Shown here: positions 24,953 to 34,787 of the stretch, in pieces
How positions within the stretch are numbered: position 1 is the first letter of the stretch
Layout: each line of letters opens with the position of its first letter
Source: Paenibacillus sp. E222
GTDB taxonomy: Bacteria; Bacillota; Bacilli; Paenibacillales; Paenibacillaceae
NCBI RefSeq assembly: GCF_013401555.1
Contig: NZ_CP058552.1
Location: 5,270,001-5,334,000, forward strand
Direction of reading: 5' to 3'
Length of the DNA: 64,000 bases
Program-made: the position numbers and the translations under genes
Notes under the pieces: generated by a model
The model's database searches: none
What the model was told of the DNA's origin: nothing
What the model saw: only the letters and a program-made list of their open reading frames with translations

Positions 24953-27900
24953 TTATTTCGATTGTTCAAGAAGTCCAACAATAAGTGTAACTGCCTCAGC
25001 CCGGGTAGCTGTCTGCAAAGGAGCAAATCGATTGCCACCTACACCGCCCACCAGACCTGCTTCCACGGCAGAAGCTACATAGGATACTGCCCATGCCGGG
25101 ACATCCTTGGCATCTTTGAAATCCAGTTTCGCATTGGAATTCGTTTGAATTCCGCCAGCGCGTGCAATCATAGTTACCATCTCCGCCCGGCTCAGCGTCT
25201 TGCTAGGGCCGAACGAACCATTTTCGTAACCATTGACGATGCCAGCGGATGCAGCTGCTGTAATATAAGGCTTCGCCCATGAAGGAATCTTGTTATCATC
25301 CGTATAGTGAATACTCTCGCTTACGGTATTCAGATTCAAGGCACGGCCCAGCATCGTTATGAACTCGGCACGTGTGACTTTCTGATTTGGACGAAAGGTC
25401 TGATCGCCATAACCATTCACGAATCCAGCCGCCAGGGCTTTATCAATTGCAGATTTTGCCCAGTGTCCGTCTGTATCTTTCAACGCTGGCGCAGTGCCTG
25501 TGCTTCCGTTATTACCTGATCCAGTACCCGGCTGGTTGCCGGAATCAGTTCCGCTGCCGGTACCGCCGTTCGAACCGTTACCGGTTGTTGTATCGCTACC
25601 GGTTCCTGAGGAGGAGCCATTACCACTGCCGGAACCATTACCTGAACCTGAACCGGAGCCGGGATTCGATGTTCCCGGATTGGACGTTCCTGGTCCCGGA
25701 TTCGATGGTTCCGTCTTCTTCACAATACCGAACTGATCAACAATGAACGGGTCTGTTCCCTTCAGATTTTGGTCAATTTCATATGTTACAGCTGTCAGTT
25801 TGCTGCCGTCAATCGTAATGCCCACAAAATTCTGGACCTGACTGCGCATTGGACGACGGCTGTCATTCGGATCAGGACCATATTTGGCTGCATGATTCTC
25901 ATCTGCAAGTTCAAAAAGACCGTAATAAGCATCACCGAGACTTGTGCTCGGATTTTTGTAATACACTTTTGGACCAGCTGTTGCCGGAATTAGATAGATC
26001 GAGCCATTCGGATTTACAGAGTATTCGATTTTCTCTCCATTCATCACCTCGGTGATGATTTCCGGCTCCCGTGCTGCACCCTTTTGATCAATCGGTTTTG
26101 TGCGGGCGTAGATATGGTCATGCCCCTGGAGAACAAAATCAATGCCAAGCTCCGCCATGATCGGTGCAATTTTGGTGCGTACTCCATTGGGTCCCATAAT
26201 GTCGGAATCGGTCGCATGGTTTGACGTCGTGTATGGCCCCTTGTGAATGTTCACAATAATCCATTGGGCTCCGTTTTTCTTGGCAGCCTGGACATCTTTT
26301 TTCAGCCACTCGACTTGTTCTAATGAGAAGTTGTCATACTCCTCCGAATCCTCATTGGAGTTCAACACAACAAAATGCGCATTACTGTAATCATAAGAAT
26401 AGTAAGCTCCCGTCTCCGTTGCGGAATTCACTGGTGTCTGGATGTTGAAATGATCGATAAACGCATAATTTTTGTCCTCATGGTTCCCTGCGGACGGCAC
26501 GATGGTTGTGTTTAAGAGGCTTTCCTGCGAGTGCCCTAGCAGCCAGTTCCACTGTTCCTCTTTCACACCAGTATCCACGATATCCCCGTTATGAACGACA
26601 AATTGTGCGTCTGGTACTGTAGCCAATGCTTTGGCCAATGTCTCCGAGGACAGAATTGCCTCATCCTCTTCCTTCGCTTGTGTATCCGCCAGATCAATGA
26701 AAGTGAATTTGCCTTTTTCCGGTGCTGTACGGAAGGTACCTGTCTCGCTCCATACTTGCTGGGAAGCATCCCCTACACGGAAATAATAGGTGGTATTAGC
26801 TTTCAGATCTGTCACTTCTGCTTTGTGCATCAGTTCTGTAGGCGCATTCGCAGGTTGTGCAGAGCGCCCTTGAACCGATTTGGCTTGCGTGAAATCAGGT
26901 GCTGCCGCTGTTTTCTCCACAACCTGAAGGTCGCTATTCGTTACTTGATCGGAAGTGTACCATGTGAAGCCTTTGCTCGTGGTAGGATCTCCATGGAACG
27001 TTACCGTTACCTTGTTTACCTGTTCTGGAACAGGAACGGTATCCGATTCCTTGATGATCCCGAAAGTATCCACGATAAATGGTTCGGCATTATTTTTATT
27101 TTTGTCAATCTCATACGTTATGGCGGACAGCTTGTCTCCATTAATGGTCAAGGAGACAAAGTTCTGTACATGACCTCTAGCCAAACTTGTAGTGTCACCA
27201 TATTGCCGTGCGTGGTTTTCTTCCGCACGCTCGAACAAGCTGAAATACGCATCTCCTAGTTCAGTTTTCTGGTTTTTGAAGTATACTTTGGCTCCTGCTG
27301 TAGCCGGAATCATATAAATGGTTCCATCTGGCTTAACTGCGTAATCGATACTCTGTCCATTAAAGGTCTCCGTTATTTTGGACACATCTTCAGCGGTACC
27401 ATCGCTCTTGATTGGCTTCGTCCGTGCATAGATATGGTCATGTCCCTGAAGGACCAGATCAATCCCCAGTTCGTTCATGAGCGGGGCAATTTTTTTCCGT
27501 TCACCGTTCGCACCAATAATGTCGCTATCCGTGGCGTGATTCGATGTCGTGTACGGACCTTTATGGATATTCACGATAATCCACTTGGCTCCTGCGGCTT
27601 TTGCTTCCGCTACATCCTGCTTCATCCATGCGACTTGCTCATTCGAGAAGTTGGCGTACTCCGTTGAATTCTCATTGGAGTTCAATACGATAAAATGGGC
27701 TTTGCTGTAATTATACGAGTAATATGAGCCTGTTTCCGTTGCAGCACCATCTGGCTGCTTCACATTAAAATGATCGTAGAACGCATAATTTTGATTCTCA
27801 TGATTGCCAGCAGATGGTGCAATGGTCGTGTTCATGAGACTGGCTTGCGAATGACCAAGCAGCCAATTCCATTCTTGTTCTGAAGTACCATTCTCTACAA

Positions 27901-29020
27901 CGTCTCCGTTATGGACAACGAATTCAGCATTAGGAACCGTTGCGAGTGCTTTGGACAGAGTTGATCCAGACAGGATCGCCTCATCCTCTTCCTTCGCTTG
28001 TGTATCCGTCAGGTCGATAAAGGTAAACGCTCCGTCAACCGGAGCCGTTTTGAACGTTCCAACTTCACTCCATAGGCCCAGTTCCTGATCACCAACACGG
28101 AAAGAATAGGATGTATCTGGAAAAAGCCCCGTTGCTTCCGCCTTATGCACCATTTCTCCAGGGGAGTTGGAAGCTACGGTTGCACGTCCACTGAAGCTTT
28201 GGGCCTGACTGAAGTCGGCAACGCCTACTTGGTTCGGCACCACTTGAACAGTGCTCTGTGCAGATGCAAGAGGCGTATACCAAGTGAAGCCTTTGCTACT
28301 TGTTGCATCCCCATAGAAAGTAACCGTTACTTTGCTGATATCCAGCGATGGTGCATTAGCCAAAGCTTTAAGTTCCATGTCAAAATACAGGTCCGAGCTG
28401 CTGTCGCTCTGTTGATGTACTTCGACTGCAATTTCGTTTGAGCCATCACGCAAATTGGCTTTCATCGGCGCAGTGAGGTCAACATCCTCATACATTACCG
28501 GCAAATCCTTACCAGAAGTTGCTTTGGTAGAGTAATCAATCTCGCCGTCAGGCATGCCAAAGCGACGAACTTCCACCCCATTCACATAAATCACTGCACC
28601 ATCGTCAATACCAAATGTGCCGAGAATTTGTCCGTAACCGTCAATTTGTTCCTTGTTAACGTTTAGGTTGGTCCGGAAATAGGTAGTGCGGGGTTTTAAT
28701 TTTTTGTCCAGACCATAGCTGACTACCGTTTGGAGAGATCCAAAATAGGAAGTGCTTATGCCACTCCCGTTGTCTTTGTAACCAAATGGAGCCGGTCCCG
28801 AATTCCAAGATGAATCATCGTATGAAGCACGCCATTCCGCTTGTAGATCCTGACCCTGATCGAAATAATGCCAATTGGCATTCCGCTGTAACAGTATCTC
28901 AGGCTCAGACATTGATGCGGCCTGGGCTGAATGGACTCCCCCAAATCCCGCAAGCCATCCGAATACCAAAGCAATGGATAACAGGATGGATAACACTTTT
29001 TTGTAAAGGTGACTGATCAT
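24953..29020 (-). CDS. SLH-anchored surface protein with two tandem metallophosphoesterase modules
   Basis: A 1355-residue cell-surface protein. ATG at 29020 follows AAAGGAG; a longer frame to 29098 adds no signal. Signal peptide 1-34 (ends HSAQA). Residues about 38-250 form a beta-sandwich-like region. Then come two copies of a purple-acid-phosphatase-like module, each an FN3-like domain and a calcineurin-type phosphoesterase (about 255-665 and 690-1100). Both copies keep the metal motifs FIDL-x-DTQ, HNGD, GNHE, NIHKGPY and GHDHIY. A Gly/Ser/Asn/Thr linker (about 1107-1170) precedes three SLH repeats that bind cell-wall polysaccharide. It probably hydrolyses phosphoesters at the cell surface. 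It appears monocistronic. Confidence 0.93.
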   Translation of the reverse strand: MISHLYKKVLSILLSIALVFGWLAGFGGVHSAQAASMSEPEILLQRNANWHYFDQGQDLQAEWRASYDDSSWNSGPAPFGYKDNGSGISTSYFGSLQTVVSYGLDKKLKPRTTYFRTNLNVNKEQIDGYGQILGTFGIDDGAVIYVNGVEVRRFGMPDGEIDYSTKATSGKDLPVMYEDVDLTAPMKANLRDGSNEIAVEVHQQSDSSSDLYFDMELKALANAPSLDISKVTVTFYGDATSSKGFTWYTPLASAQSTVQVVPNQVGVADFSQAQSFSGRATVASNSPGEMVHKAEATGLFPDTSYSFRVGDQELGLWSEVGTFKTAPVDGAFTFIDLTDTQAKEEDEAILSGSTLSKALATVPNAEFVVHNGDVVENGTSEQEWNWLLGHSQASLMNTTIAPSAGNHENQNYAFYDHFNVKQPDGAATETGSYYSYNYSKAHFIVLNSNENSTEYANFSNEQVAWMKQDVAEAKAAGAKWIIVNIHKGPYTTSNHATDSDIIGANGERKKIAPLMNELGIDLVLQGHDHIYARTKPIKSDGTAEDVSKITETFNGQSIDYAVKPDGTIYMIPATAGAKVYFKNQKTELGDAYFSLFERAEENHARQYGDTTSLARGHVQNFVSLTINGDKLSAITYEIDKNKNNAEPFIVDTFGIIKESDTVPVPEQVNKVTVTFHGDPTTSKGFTWYTSDQVTNSDLQVVEKTAAAPDFTQAKSVQGRSAQPANAPTELMHKAEVTDLKANTTYYFRVGDASQQVWSETGTFRTAPEKGKFTFIDLADTQAKEEDEAILSSETLAKALATVPDAQFVVHNGDIVDTGVKEEQWNWLLGHSQESLLNTTIVPSAGNHEDKNYAFIDHFNIQTPVNSATETGAYYSYDYSNAHFVVLNSNEDSEEYDNFSLEQVEWLKKDVQAAKKNGAQWIIVNIHKGPYTTSNHATDSDIMGPNGVRTKIAPIMAELGIDFVLQGHDHIYARTKPIDQKGAAREPEIITEVMNGEKIEYSVNPNGSIYLIPATAGPKVYYKNPSTSLGDAYYGLFELADENHAAKYGPDPNDSRRPMRSQVQNFVGITIDGSKLTAVTYEIDQNLKGTDPFIVDQFGIVKKTEPSNPGPGTSNPGTSNPGSGSGSGNGSGSGNGSSSGTGSDTTTGNGSNGGTGSGTDSGNQPGTGSGNNGSTGTAPALKDTDGHWAKSAIDKALAAGFVNGYGDQTFRPNQKVTRAEFITMLGRALNLNTVSESIHYTDDNKIPSWAKPYITAAASAGIVNGYENGSFGPSKTLSRAEMVTMIARAGGIQTNSNAKLDFKDAKDVPAWAVSYVASAVEAGLVGGVGGNRFAPLQTATRAEAVTLIVGLLEQSK

Positions 29021-29390
29021 AATTCTCTCCTTTGTATGTATGATTGGTTGGCTTATGTAACTCCAAACAGGCCAAGCATAACAAGTAGAGATCAGCATCC
29101 GGTAAGCGTGACGTAAAACTTATGTAAACTCTTACATTTATTTAACTTATAATATATGTAATATGTTTTTAGTTAACATAATAATTAATATGGTTTCTCA
29201 CTCCTGTTTGCACCAAAAATATAGAGACTATTTTTAAAGGTTTGAAGAATAACTGGGTTCAACTATACTTATTTCCAGCGTAGTTAAGCTCCGCCTTTCG
29301 AATTCAATGCAAAAAAAGCCGCCAATATGGCGACTTTATTGTGTTCATATTCTTCCCCGACGAATCCAAACCCTAAACCTGAAACGTACA
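29021..29390. promoter_or_regulatory. Intergenic region upstream of the SLH gene
   Basis: A 370-base gap. The part near 29130-29200 is very AT-rich (ATATATGTAATATG, TTAACATAA) and probably holds the SLH-gene promoter, but no clear -35/-10 pair stands out. The left part carries the terminator at 29311. No gene was seen. Confidence 0.4.
29311..29336 (-). terminator. GCCGCC-family terminator (copy 3)
   Basis: Minus-strand AGTCGCC and GGCGGCT around a 5-base loop with seven T. It ends the seven-gene glycan operon that begins at 43717. Confidence 0.85.
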
Positions 29391-32300
29391 TTATTTTAAT
29401 AATTTAGTTACAAGTTTTACCGGACCATTTATGCCCGAAGGTAGTGATGACTTTCCGTATAGATTCTCCAGTGTATTAGCCACATGAATGTCGATTACAT
29501 TATTACCTGGCACCATGTAAGGCGTGACGTTCCAATGATAGGGTGGCCATAACCGGATGCCAATCTGTTCCCCATTCACGTATAGGCAAGCCGTCTCTTT
29601 AATGTCTTCTGCTTCCAGCCAAATTTCATTTCCCGGATTCAAGCTGACATCAGACAAATCCAGTTGCTGCGAGTACACTCCTGCTCCCGAATAGAAAGGA
29701 TAACCTTCAACGTTCCAAACCCCAGTCATTTGTTCTGGCTCAATGGTTAATGTAGTCTGATTTTGTATAGAAAATGAACCAACCAGATAAGCAGGAAAGG
29801 AAATGGCTGGCATCGGTTCCAGCAATGTGACCGTGAGAACTTCAAGCACATTCTCGCCTTTCACCAGATGTTTGGTAATATCCACACCAGCGTAATGAGT
29901 ATCTTGCCACAGTGAGGGCCGGAGTGCTTCCATCCGTACTCCATTAACATAGATTTCAACATTACGTCTGCGTTGCAGGAAACCAATATGGGATGGGATT
30001 TTTTGCTCAATATCGTCAAGGATTAGCTCAATCGTGAAGATCCGATCAGTTCCAGGTTCTTTTAAAAGGACTTCATCCCACTGTGATTTCATAAGCTCAA
30101 TCCATTCTTCTGTTACGACAAATGTTGTCCGGTACGTGTTGACTTGGCCTGGCATCGTTGCATTCATTCTGGACAGACGGTCATTCAATGTGACCTGCCA
30201 CTGGTCCAACACAAGCACATTGGGATCGACGGTCTGAAACTGCCAAGGATCACCTAACACCAACACATCGGTGGTATGTTGCACTTTATGATTTATAGGC
30301 TCTTGCGGTTTGGGATGCGTCGAATCTTCAGTGTGAAGCGGATCAGGTACATAATTAGGTCTAACGGATAGAACACGAAGCTCTCCCGGTACAAATGTTA
30401 GAACAGCATCATGACTCACCGGGTTTATACTCCCGTTTTCCAAGTTCCATTCTTCCATCTGTTCTTCAATGTGTTCTTTCACAGGGTTTTGATGGAGTTG
30501 AATGGTCACGGGCTGCTCCGACCAGTTCATCAGCCATGTGTGCACATGATCTTCAAATTTGCGTTCAACGCTAATCAGATCCTCAGCTTGCCCCTCGATC
30601 TGTTTCCAGGCAATAGTTGGTGATGATGTCGTTAACTCTCTTAACTGAACACAAAAGGTCATAAGTGTGTCGTTATGAGCGGTGTTTTTCATGGAATAGA
30701 ATAGGCTGTACCCTTTGCCCACCGCTTGTAATTTCCCTGGCTGAGGATCGGAGCCATATAGTTCGTTCATATACTTCCGTAATTCGGGATCTTGGCGCTG
30801 TCGCTCACTATCACAAGGAATTGCCCCAACCGCAATAAGCGTTCCACCGCGGTTTACAAAGGTCACAAGCTGTTTTGCAATAACTATAGACATGACCGTA
30901 ATTTCCGGCAAAATTAAAATTGAATATTCGTTTAGTACTCCGTTAAACTGATATCCTCCAGCATGAGTAATCTTTGCCTCTCTGAGCTGACACTCATCCA
31001 CATAATCGTAATCAATGGAGCTGCGCAGCATGCGATCTGACAATAACGAGAACACTTGATCCGCAGCTGGATGCTGGTTCGATTCACCGGATAAGAACAT
31101 CTGCTCATATACCGTTTGGATCGGTGATAACAGAAGGACTTCAGGTGTACGCTTCGTGAAAGAACCCAGTACACTCAACCGACCAAGATAATCGGCAAAA
31201 GTCCGATAATGCGGCCAATGCGGTGCATGCTTGAATTCGGTAGGTGGAAAGTCTGTTTTCCGATACCCTGCAAACGAATAGTAAAATGCATGCGGGATAA
31301 ACAAATTAACACCCAGAAATGCCATGAAATTGGCATCAAGCCGCCTTTGTCGCATGGCATAGGCATGACCGCTCGCACCAAATGACTCGCAAATAACTCT
31401 TTTTTTTCCATCCAACTGTGCGACAGACGCGGCCGTCTTTACGGATACGATACGATGTGGATTCTCCTTTGTACCGATTCCATGTGTCAGGTAGTCCACA
31501 CCCGCATAATGGAACTGCTGCAATACACGGGTTTGATTACCCTGCGACCGAGCCTGCCCCCAGACGGGTTCTTCCAGCGTATGGCCGATGTACAGCAAGC
31601 TGTGTGATTCACACCACGAACGAATAGCTTCATGATAACCTTCCACATACCAACGGGTAATCGTATCATAATAGTCCTTCCTCACAGACCTGCTGCCATC
31701 GACCATCCCATATAACAACGCGCCTAATCTTGGAATCAGATCATATCCGTTCTCCTGTTGATAGCGCTCTACCATCCCATGTGTCCAAGCGAATACGATT
31801 CCGGGCAGAGTTGCATTCACATCCTGAACCGACGTCCGGATGGCTTCGACTCCAAAAAAACCGTCGTGGATCATGAGTCCAGGTTCATCCGTGAATACAC
31901 CTTGAATGGTCACTCCGAAATGAGGCTGAAATTGCTGAAACGGCTCGTATGCCGACTGAATGAAAGCCTGCACGGCTTCCGGGTTCAACGTGTCCAGATA
32001 ATACCCTTTTGCAAACGTGATCCCTTCAGCAATTTCACAGGACCAGCAGGCAAGTATAATATAATCCTCGTCGGTTTCAGGCCTCCATTTCTGTCCGCAT
32101 AACTCTGTAATATCCTCAGGTTGATCATATATCAGCCATTCCCCTTCTTGCTGGATGGCACGATAAGCGAGAATTGCGATGAGTTCATTGTTAGCGTAGG
32201 TGGCAAAATCGAGAGATAACATTTCCTGCTGTGCATCGTGTACATATCTTCGTTCCTCAACCCTCAAGTATCTCATCCGATATTCGGGATACTGTCTCGT

Positions 32301-32639
32301 CAGCTTACCTCCCAGTGTTCCACTCGGCCAATTGTCCTCATCATACAGCCAGACCACCATATCACGCTTCTGGCACTCTTTTGTGCAGAAATCCAGCGTA
32401 TCCATGAACTCCTCTGACAGGTACGAGGCCTGCATCCCGTGACGCGCATGCAATACAACACCGCCAACACCGGCTTCAACCATGGATTGAATTTGGTTTT
32501 CCAGCTCTGGTTTGGTAAAACTGTGGTTCAGAAACCAAAAGGGCTGTGGCCGATACGTCGCCTCAGGATTCTTGAACTGCTGTTGTAATGCATGAATATC
32601 CGTGATTTTCAACTCCAATTCATCATCTGGTCTCATCAT
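29391..32639 (-). CDS. GH106-like glycoside hydrolase (alpha-L-rhamnosidase family)
   Basis: This 1082-residue enzyme resembles the GH106/Glyco_hydro_106 family. Early signatures are RPQPFWFLNHSFTKPELENQI, GVGGVVLHARHGM then VVWLYDEDNWPSGTLGGKL, the expected start of the catalytic barrel. FTDEPGLM lies further on. The C-terminal third (IYVNG, LYVNGEQIG and GENVLEVLTVTLLEPM stretches) looks like galactose-binding beta-sandwiches. No signal peptide, so it should work in the cytoplasm. Its ATG overlaps the stop of the upstream gene (ATGA), implying translational coupling. GH106 members known to me remove alpha-L-rhamnose. In this mannosidase operon the substrate may be a rhamnose-bearing or other branched glycan. 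Confidence 0.85.
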   Translation of the reverse strand: MMRPDDELELKITDIHALQQQFKNPEATYRPQPFWFLNHSFTKPELENQIQSMVEAGVGGVVLHARHGMQASYLSEEFMDTLDFCTKECQKRDMVVWLYDEDNWPSGTLGGKLTRQYPEYRMRYLRVEERRYVHDAQQEMLSLDFATYANNELIAILAYRAIQQEGEWLIYDQPEDITELCGQKWRPETDEDYIILACWSCEIAEGITFAKGYYLDTLNPEAVQAFIQSAYEPFQQFQPHFGVTIQGVFTDEPGLMIHDGFFGVEAIRTSVQDVNATLPGIVFAWTHGMVERYQQENGYDLIPRLGALLYGMVDGSRSVRKDYYDTITRWYVEGYHEAIRSWCESHSLLYIGHTLEEPVWGQARSQGNQTRVLQQFHYAGVDYLTHGIGTKENPHRIVSVKTAASVAQLDGKKRVICESFGASGHAYAMRQRRLDANFMAFLGVNLFIPHAFYYSFAGYRKTDFPPTEFKHAPHWPHYRTFADYLGRLSVLGSFTKRTPEVLLLSPIQTVYEQMFLSGESNQHPAADQVFSLLSDRMLRSSIDYDYVDECQLREAKITHAGGYQFNGVLNEYSILILPEITVMSIVIAKQLVTFVNRGGTLIAVGAIPCDSERQRQDPELRKYMNELYGSDPQPGKLQAVGKGYSLFYSMKNTAHNDTLMTFCVQLRELTTSSPTIAWKQIEGQAEDLISVERKFEDHVHTWLMNWSEQPVTIQLHQNPVKEHIEEQMEEWNLENGSINPVSHDAVLTFVPGELRVLSVRPNYVPDPLHTEDSTHPKPQEPINHKVQHTTDVLVLGDPWQFQTVDPNVLVLDQWQVTLNDRLSRMNATMPGQVNTYRTTFVVTEEWIELMKSQWDEVLLKEPGTDRIFTIELILDDIEQKIPSHIGFLQRRRNVEIYVNGVRMEALRPSLWQDTHYAGVDITKHLVKGENVLEVLTVTLLEPMPAISFPAYLVGSFSIQNQTTLTIEPEQMTGVWNVEGYPFYSGAGVYSQQLDLSDVSLNPGNEIWLEAEDIKETACLYVNGEQIGIRLWPPYHWNVTPYMVPGNNVIDIHVANTLENLYGKSSLPSGINGPVKLVTKLLK

Positions 32640-34645
32640 GATTTTGATACAGATGTCTTTCTCAGCAAAGGAATGAAAAACCCACCGACAACCGACCTAT
32701 TTTGAAAATTTAACTGCTTTCCGGTGATGGTGTCATACCAGTCTGTTACAGGTACACGGCTCGAAGTTTCATTCATAAAGTCCCACAGAGGTGAGATCAT
32801 CTGTTCGAATTGAGACTGCGTTTCGCTCATGGAGGCACACCATACGAGCCAATCAGACTTGGTGTATGTCTCACGGCTATCCAGCGGTATACCATATCGA
32901 TTCTGTTTTAGCTGATAATGCGCCAACTCTATAGCAGCCACTTCTTTGGGGAAAAGGTTGAAGTCCAACAGACGATCCCACACCAGATTGTATTTCATGC
33001 TCCATGATTCATCCGAGCTGTCAAAAGTCAGCTTGTAGTGATCACCTGCTGTCGCCATGGATGACCACTCCTCTGCCATTTTTGCAGCCGCTTCACGATA
33101 AACGGCACCATCCGGCACACCAAGTTCATCACACATATACGCATAGGCGGCAATGCCTAATATCGCTTTTATCGATAAGTTCGCATTGTGCGCCAGATGT
33201 CCGGCGAAGTCGTCCGTGCACAGTTGATTGTCAGGGTCCAGTCCATGTTGCAGCAAATATGAAGCCCAAGTTGTTAGAAGTCCCCAGTGTTCACGTGCAA
33301 ATTCCGCGTTCTTCTCATACTTGCATACCGTTGCTGCCATCAGGAGCATATTGCCACATTCCTCGATAGGCATCTGGTATTCAAGTTTGTTCTCTCCGTA
33401 AACCTGGCCGTTAGCTTGAGGGTATGTCCCCACGTCATGTGGAGCAAAATCAAACGTCCAATCCGCGCTCTCGGCATACCTATAGATTGGACGCATCATA
33501 CCTTTGACCAATTCGGTGTTATACCTCAGGAACAACGGAATCGACGGGTAGCTCACATCCACCGTTGCGATACAGCCATTACTAAAATTCTCTTTGGAGA
33601 AAAATAATACTTCTCCTGCTTCATCAGCAACCAATTTATGTGCAGCAATCGCTTGCCGATAGGTTAATGCCAGAATGTCTCTATATTGGTTCCCGCCTGC
33701 AGCCTGACTTTCCGTTAAGAGTTCCCGATTAAAGCGGGCGCACCGTTGTACTACCTCTTCATATTGATCCACTGCGTTTACCAGCATCTGCTCAAATGTC
33801 ACACCATCTTTCTTCCAATACGCATTCAGCGGTTGGTGAAAATATTCAATTGCATGAATATCATCATAGGCGAGCATCAGGTAGCGGGATGCTGACTCTT
33901 CATGGATAAGCCCCAGATCCATTTCGGTTGCCATAACAGGCATTTCACCAGAGATGGATTTTGGCTGTGTAGAATCATCTCCTGTCTTAAACAGACCCGA
34001 CCGGGCATACTCTTCACGCCTGGATACCGAATGAATGACCGATTGAGATTGATGGGATCGCTGAACCACCAGGTACATATAACCCCAGTCTATTCTCGTA
34101 TCATCGCCGGCACGTTTTAATATAGGTTGTTCCACCGTTCCTATAGACATGGCATGTAACTGTTCATGGATTACATGAGACGCCCAGGTGACTTGCTGAT
34201 CAGGAGTATGTACACACCATTCACCTGTCACATCAAAATAGATTTTCACTTGATGGCCTTGACCATCTATCGCTCGAACATGGAACGTAACATACGTCAC
34301 AGGTCTGGATAACAGTTCAAGATCATCGAGCAATAGGGGTGTGGTAAAATGAACCTCAAGTTCGATACCTTCTCCTTCAAAGGTGTAACGGGTAGTCACC
34401 GGCTCAACGGTTAGATTCGTCTGATTGAGCACGTCAGGCTCCTCAACGGTTGAATTTTCGTGAACGCCTACTTTCCCCATAAACCTTCTGATTTTGCCGT
34501 CAATGACAATCATGCCAACCATACCTTGAGTTTTGTTCGTCCAGTGCCTGGTGTGATCATCATAGAGATGGTCCGCAGCAGACCATACGCTAAAATAAGG
34601 GTCTACCGTGATCAAAGGTACGGATGGTGGTCTAAACGTTGTCAT
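32636..34645 (-). CDS. Glutaminase-A-like (DUF4964/DUF5127/DUF4965) protein, cytoplasmic
   Basis: A 669-residue protein matching the family named after fungal glutaminase A. RPPSVPLITVDPYFSVWS at the start (DUF4964) is followed by a beta-sandwich (about 60-330, DUF5127), then an (alpha/alpha)-barrel (about 335-665) with CIATVDVSYPSIPLFLRYNTELV, YAESADWTFDFAPHDVGTYPQANGQVYG and MPIEECGNMLLM, all family hallmarks. ATG at 34645 is 9 bases after AAGGAG; TTG at 34663 and ATG at 34654 are alternatives. There is no signal peptide, unlike the secreted fungal enzyme. Coupling to the GH106-like gene and position in a glycosidase operon point to a carbohydrate-active role, which is inference. No catalytic residues are assigned. 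Confidence 0.85.
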   Translation of the reverse strand: MTTFRPPSVPLITVDPYFSVWSAADHLYDDHTRHWTNKTQGMVGMIVIDGKIRRFMGKVGVHENSTVEEPDVLNQTNLTVEPVTTRYTFEGEGIELEVHFTTPLLLDDLELLSRPVTYVTFHVRAIDGQGHQVKIYFDVTGEWCVHTPDQQVTWASHVIHEQLHAMSIGTVEQPILKRAGDDTRIDWGYMYLVVQRSHQSQSVIHSVSRREEYARSGLFKTGDDSTQPKSISGEMPVMATEMDLGLIHEESASRYLMLAYDDIHAIEYFHQPLNAYWKKDGVTFEQMLVNAVDQYEEVVQRCARFNRELLTESQAAGGNQYRDILALTYRQAIAAHKLVADEAGEVLFFSKENFSNGCIATVDVSYPSIPLFLRYNTELVKGMMRPIYRYAESADWTFDFAPHDVGTYPQANGQVYGENKLEYQMPIEECGNMLLMAATVCKYEKNAEFAREHWGLLTTWASYLLQHGLDPDNQLCTDDFAGHLAHNANLSIKAILGIAAYAYMCDELGVPDGAVYREAAAKMAEEWSSMATAGDHYKLTFDSSDESWSMKYNLVWDRLLDFNLFPKEVAAIELAHYQLKQNRYGIPLDSRETYTKSDWLVWCASMSETQSQFEQMISPLWDFMNETSSRVPVTDWYDTITGKQLNFQNRSVVGGFFIPLLRKTSVSKS

Positions 34646-34706
34646 TTGTTTCATCTCCTTCAATTCATTTTTTCAATGTAAACTGTGCTTCTTGATCCAA
34701 CAGGGA

Positions 34707-34723
34707 AAGGCTTCGCTCGCCTT
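34707..34723 (-). other. Small hairpin in the operon gap
   Basis: AAGGC and GCCTT pair around a 7-base loop in the 142-base gap between the binding-protein and DUF4965 genes. A further AAGGC and GCC pair nearby. No T-run. It may stabilise or attenuate the message, as at 7341. Confidence 0.3.
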
Positions 34724-34787
34724 GTTGACCAAGGCGCTGCAAAGCCTATTTGATTTCCGTAATAATCGGTAATTTAACCCTTCAGCA

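Noticed and set aside
25490..25710. Short repeated GGT/TCC-type units resembling a repeat array
   Set aside because: They encode the Gly/Ser/Asn/Thr linker before the SLH repeats; spacing is irregular and there are no CRISPR spacers.
26591..27259. Plus-strand open frame of 222 codons inside the SLH gene
   Set aside because: Cys/Arg-rich shadow of a highly conserved phosphoesterase module.
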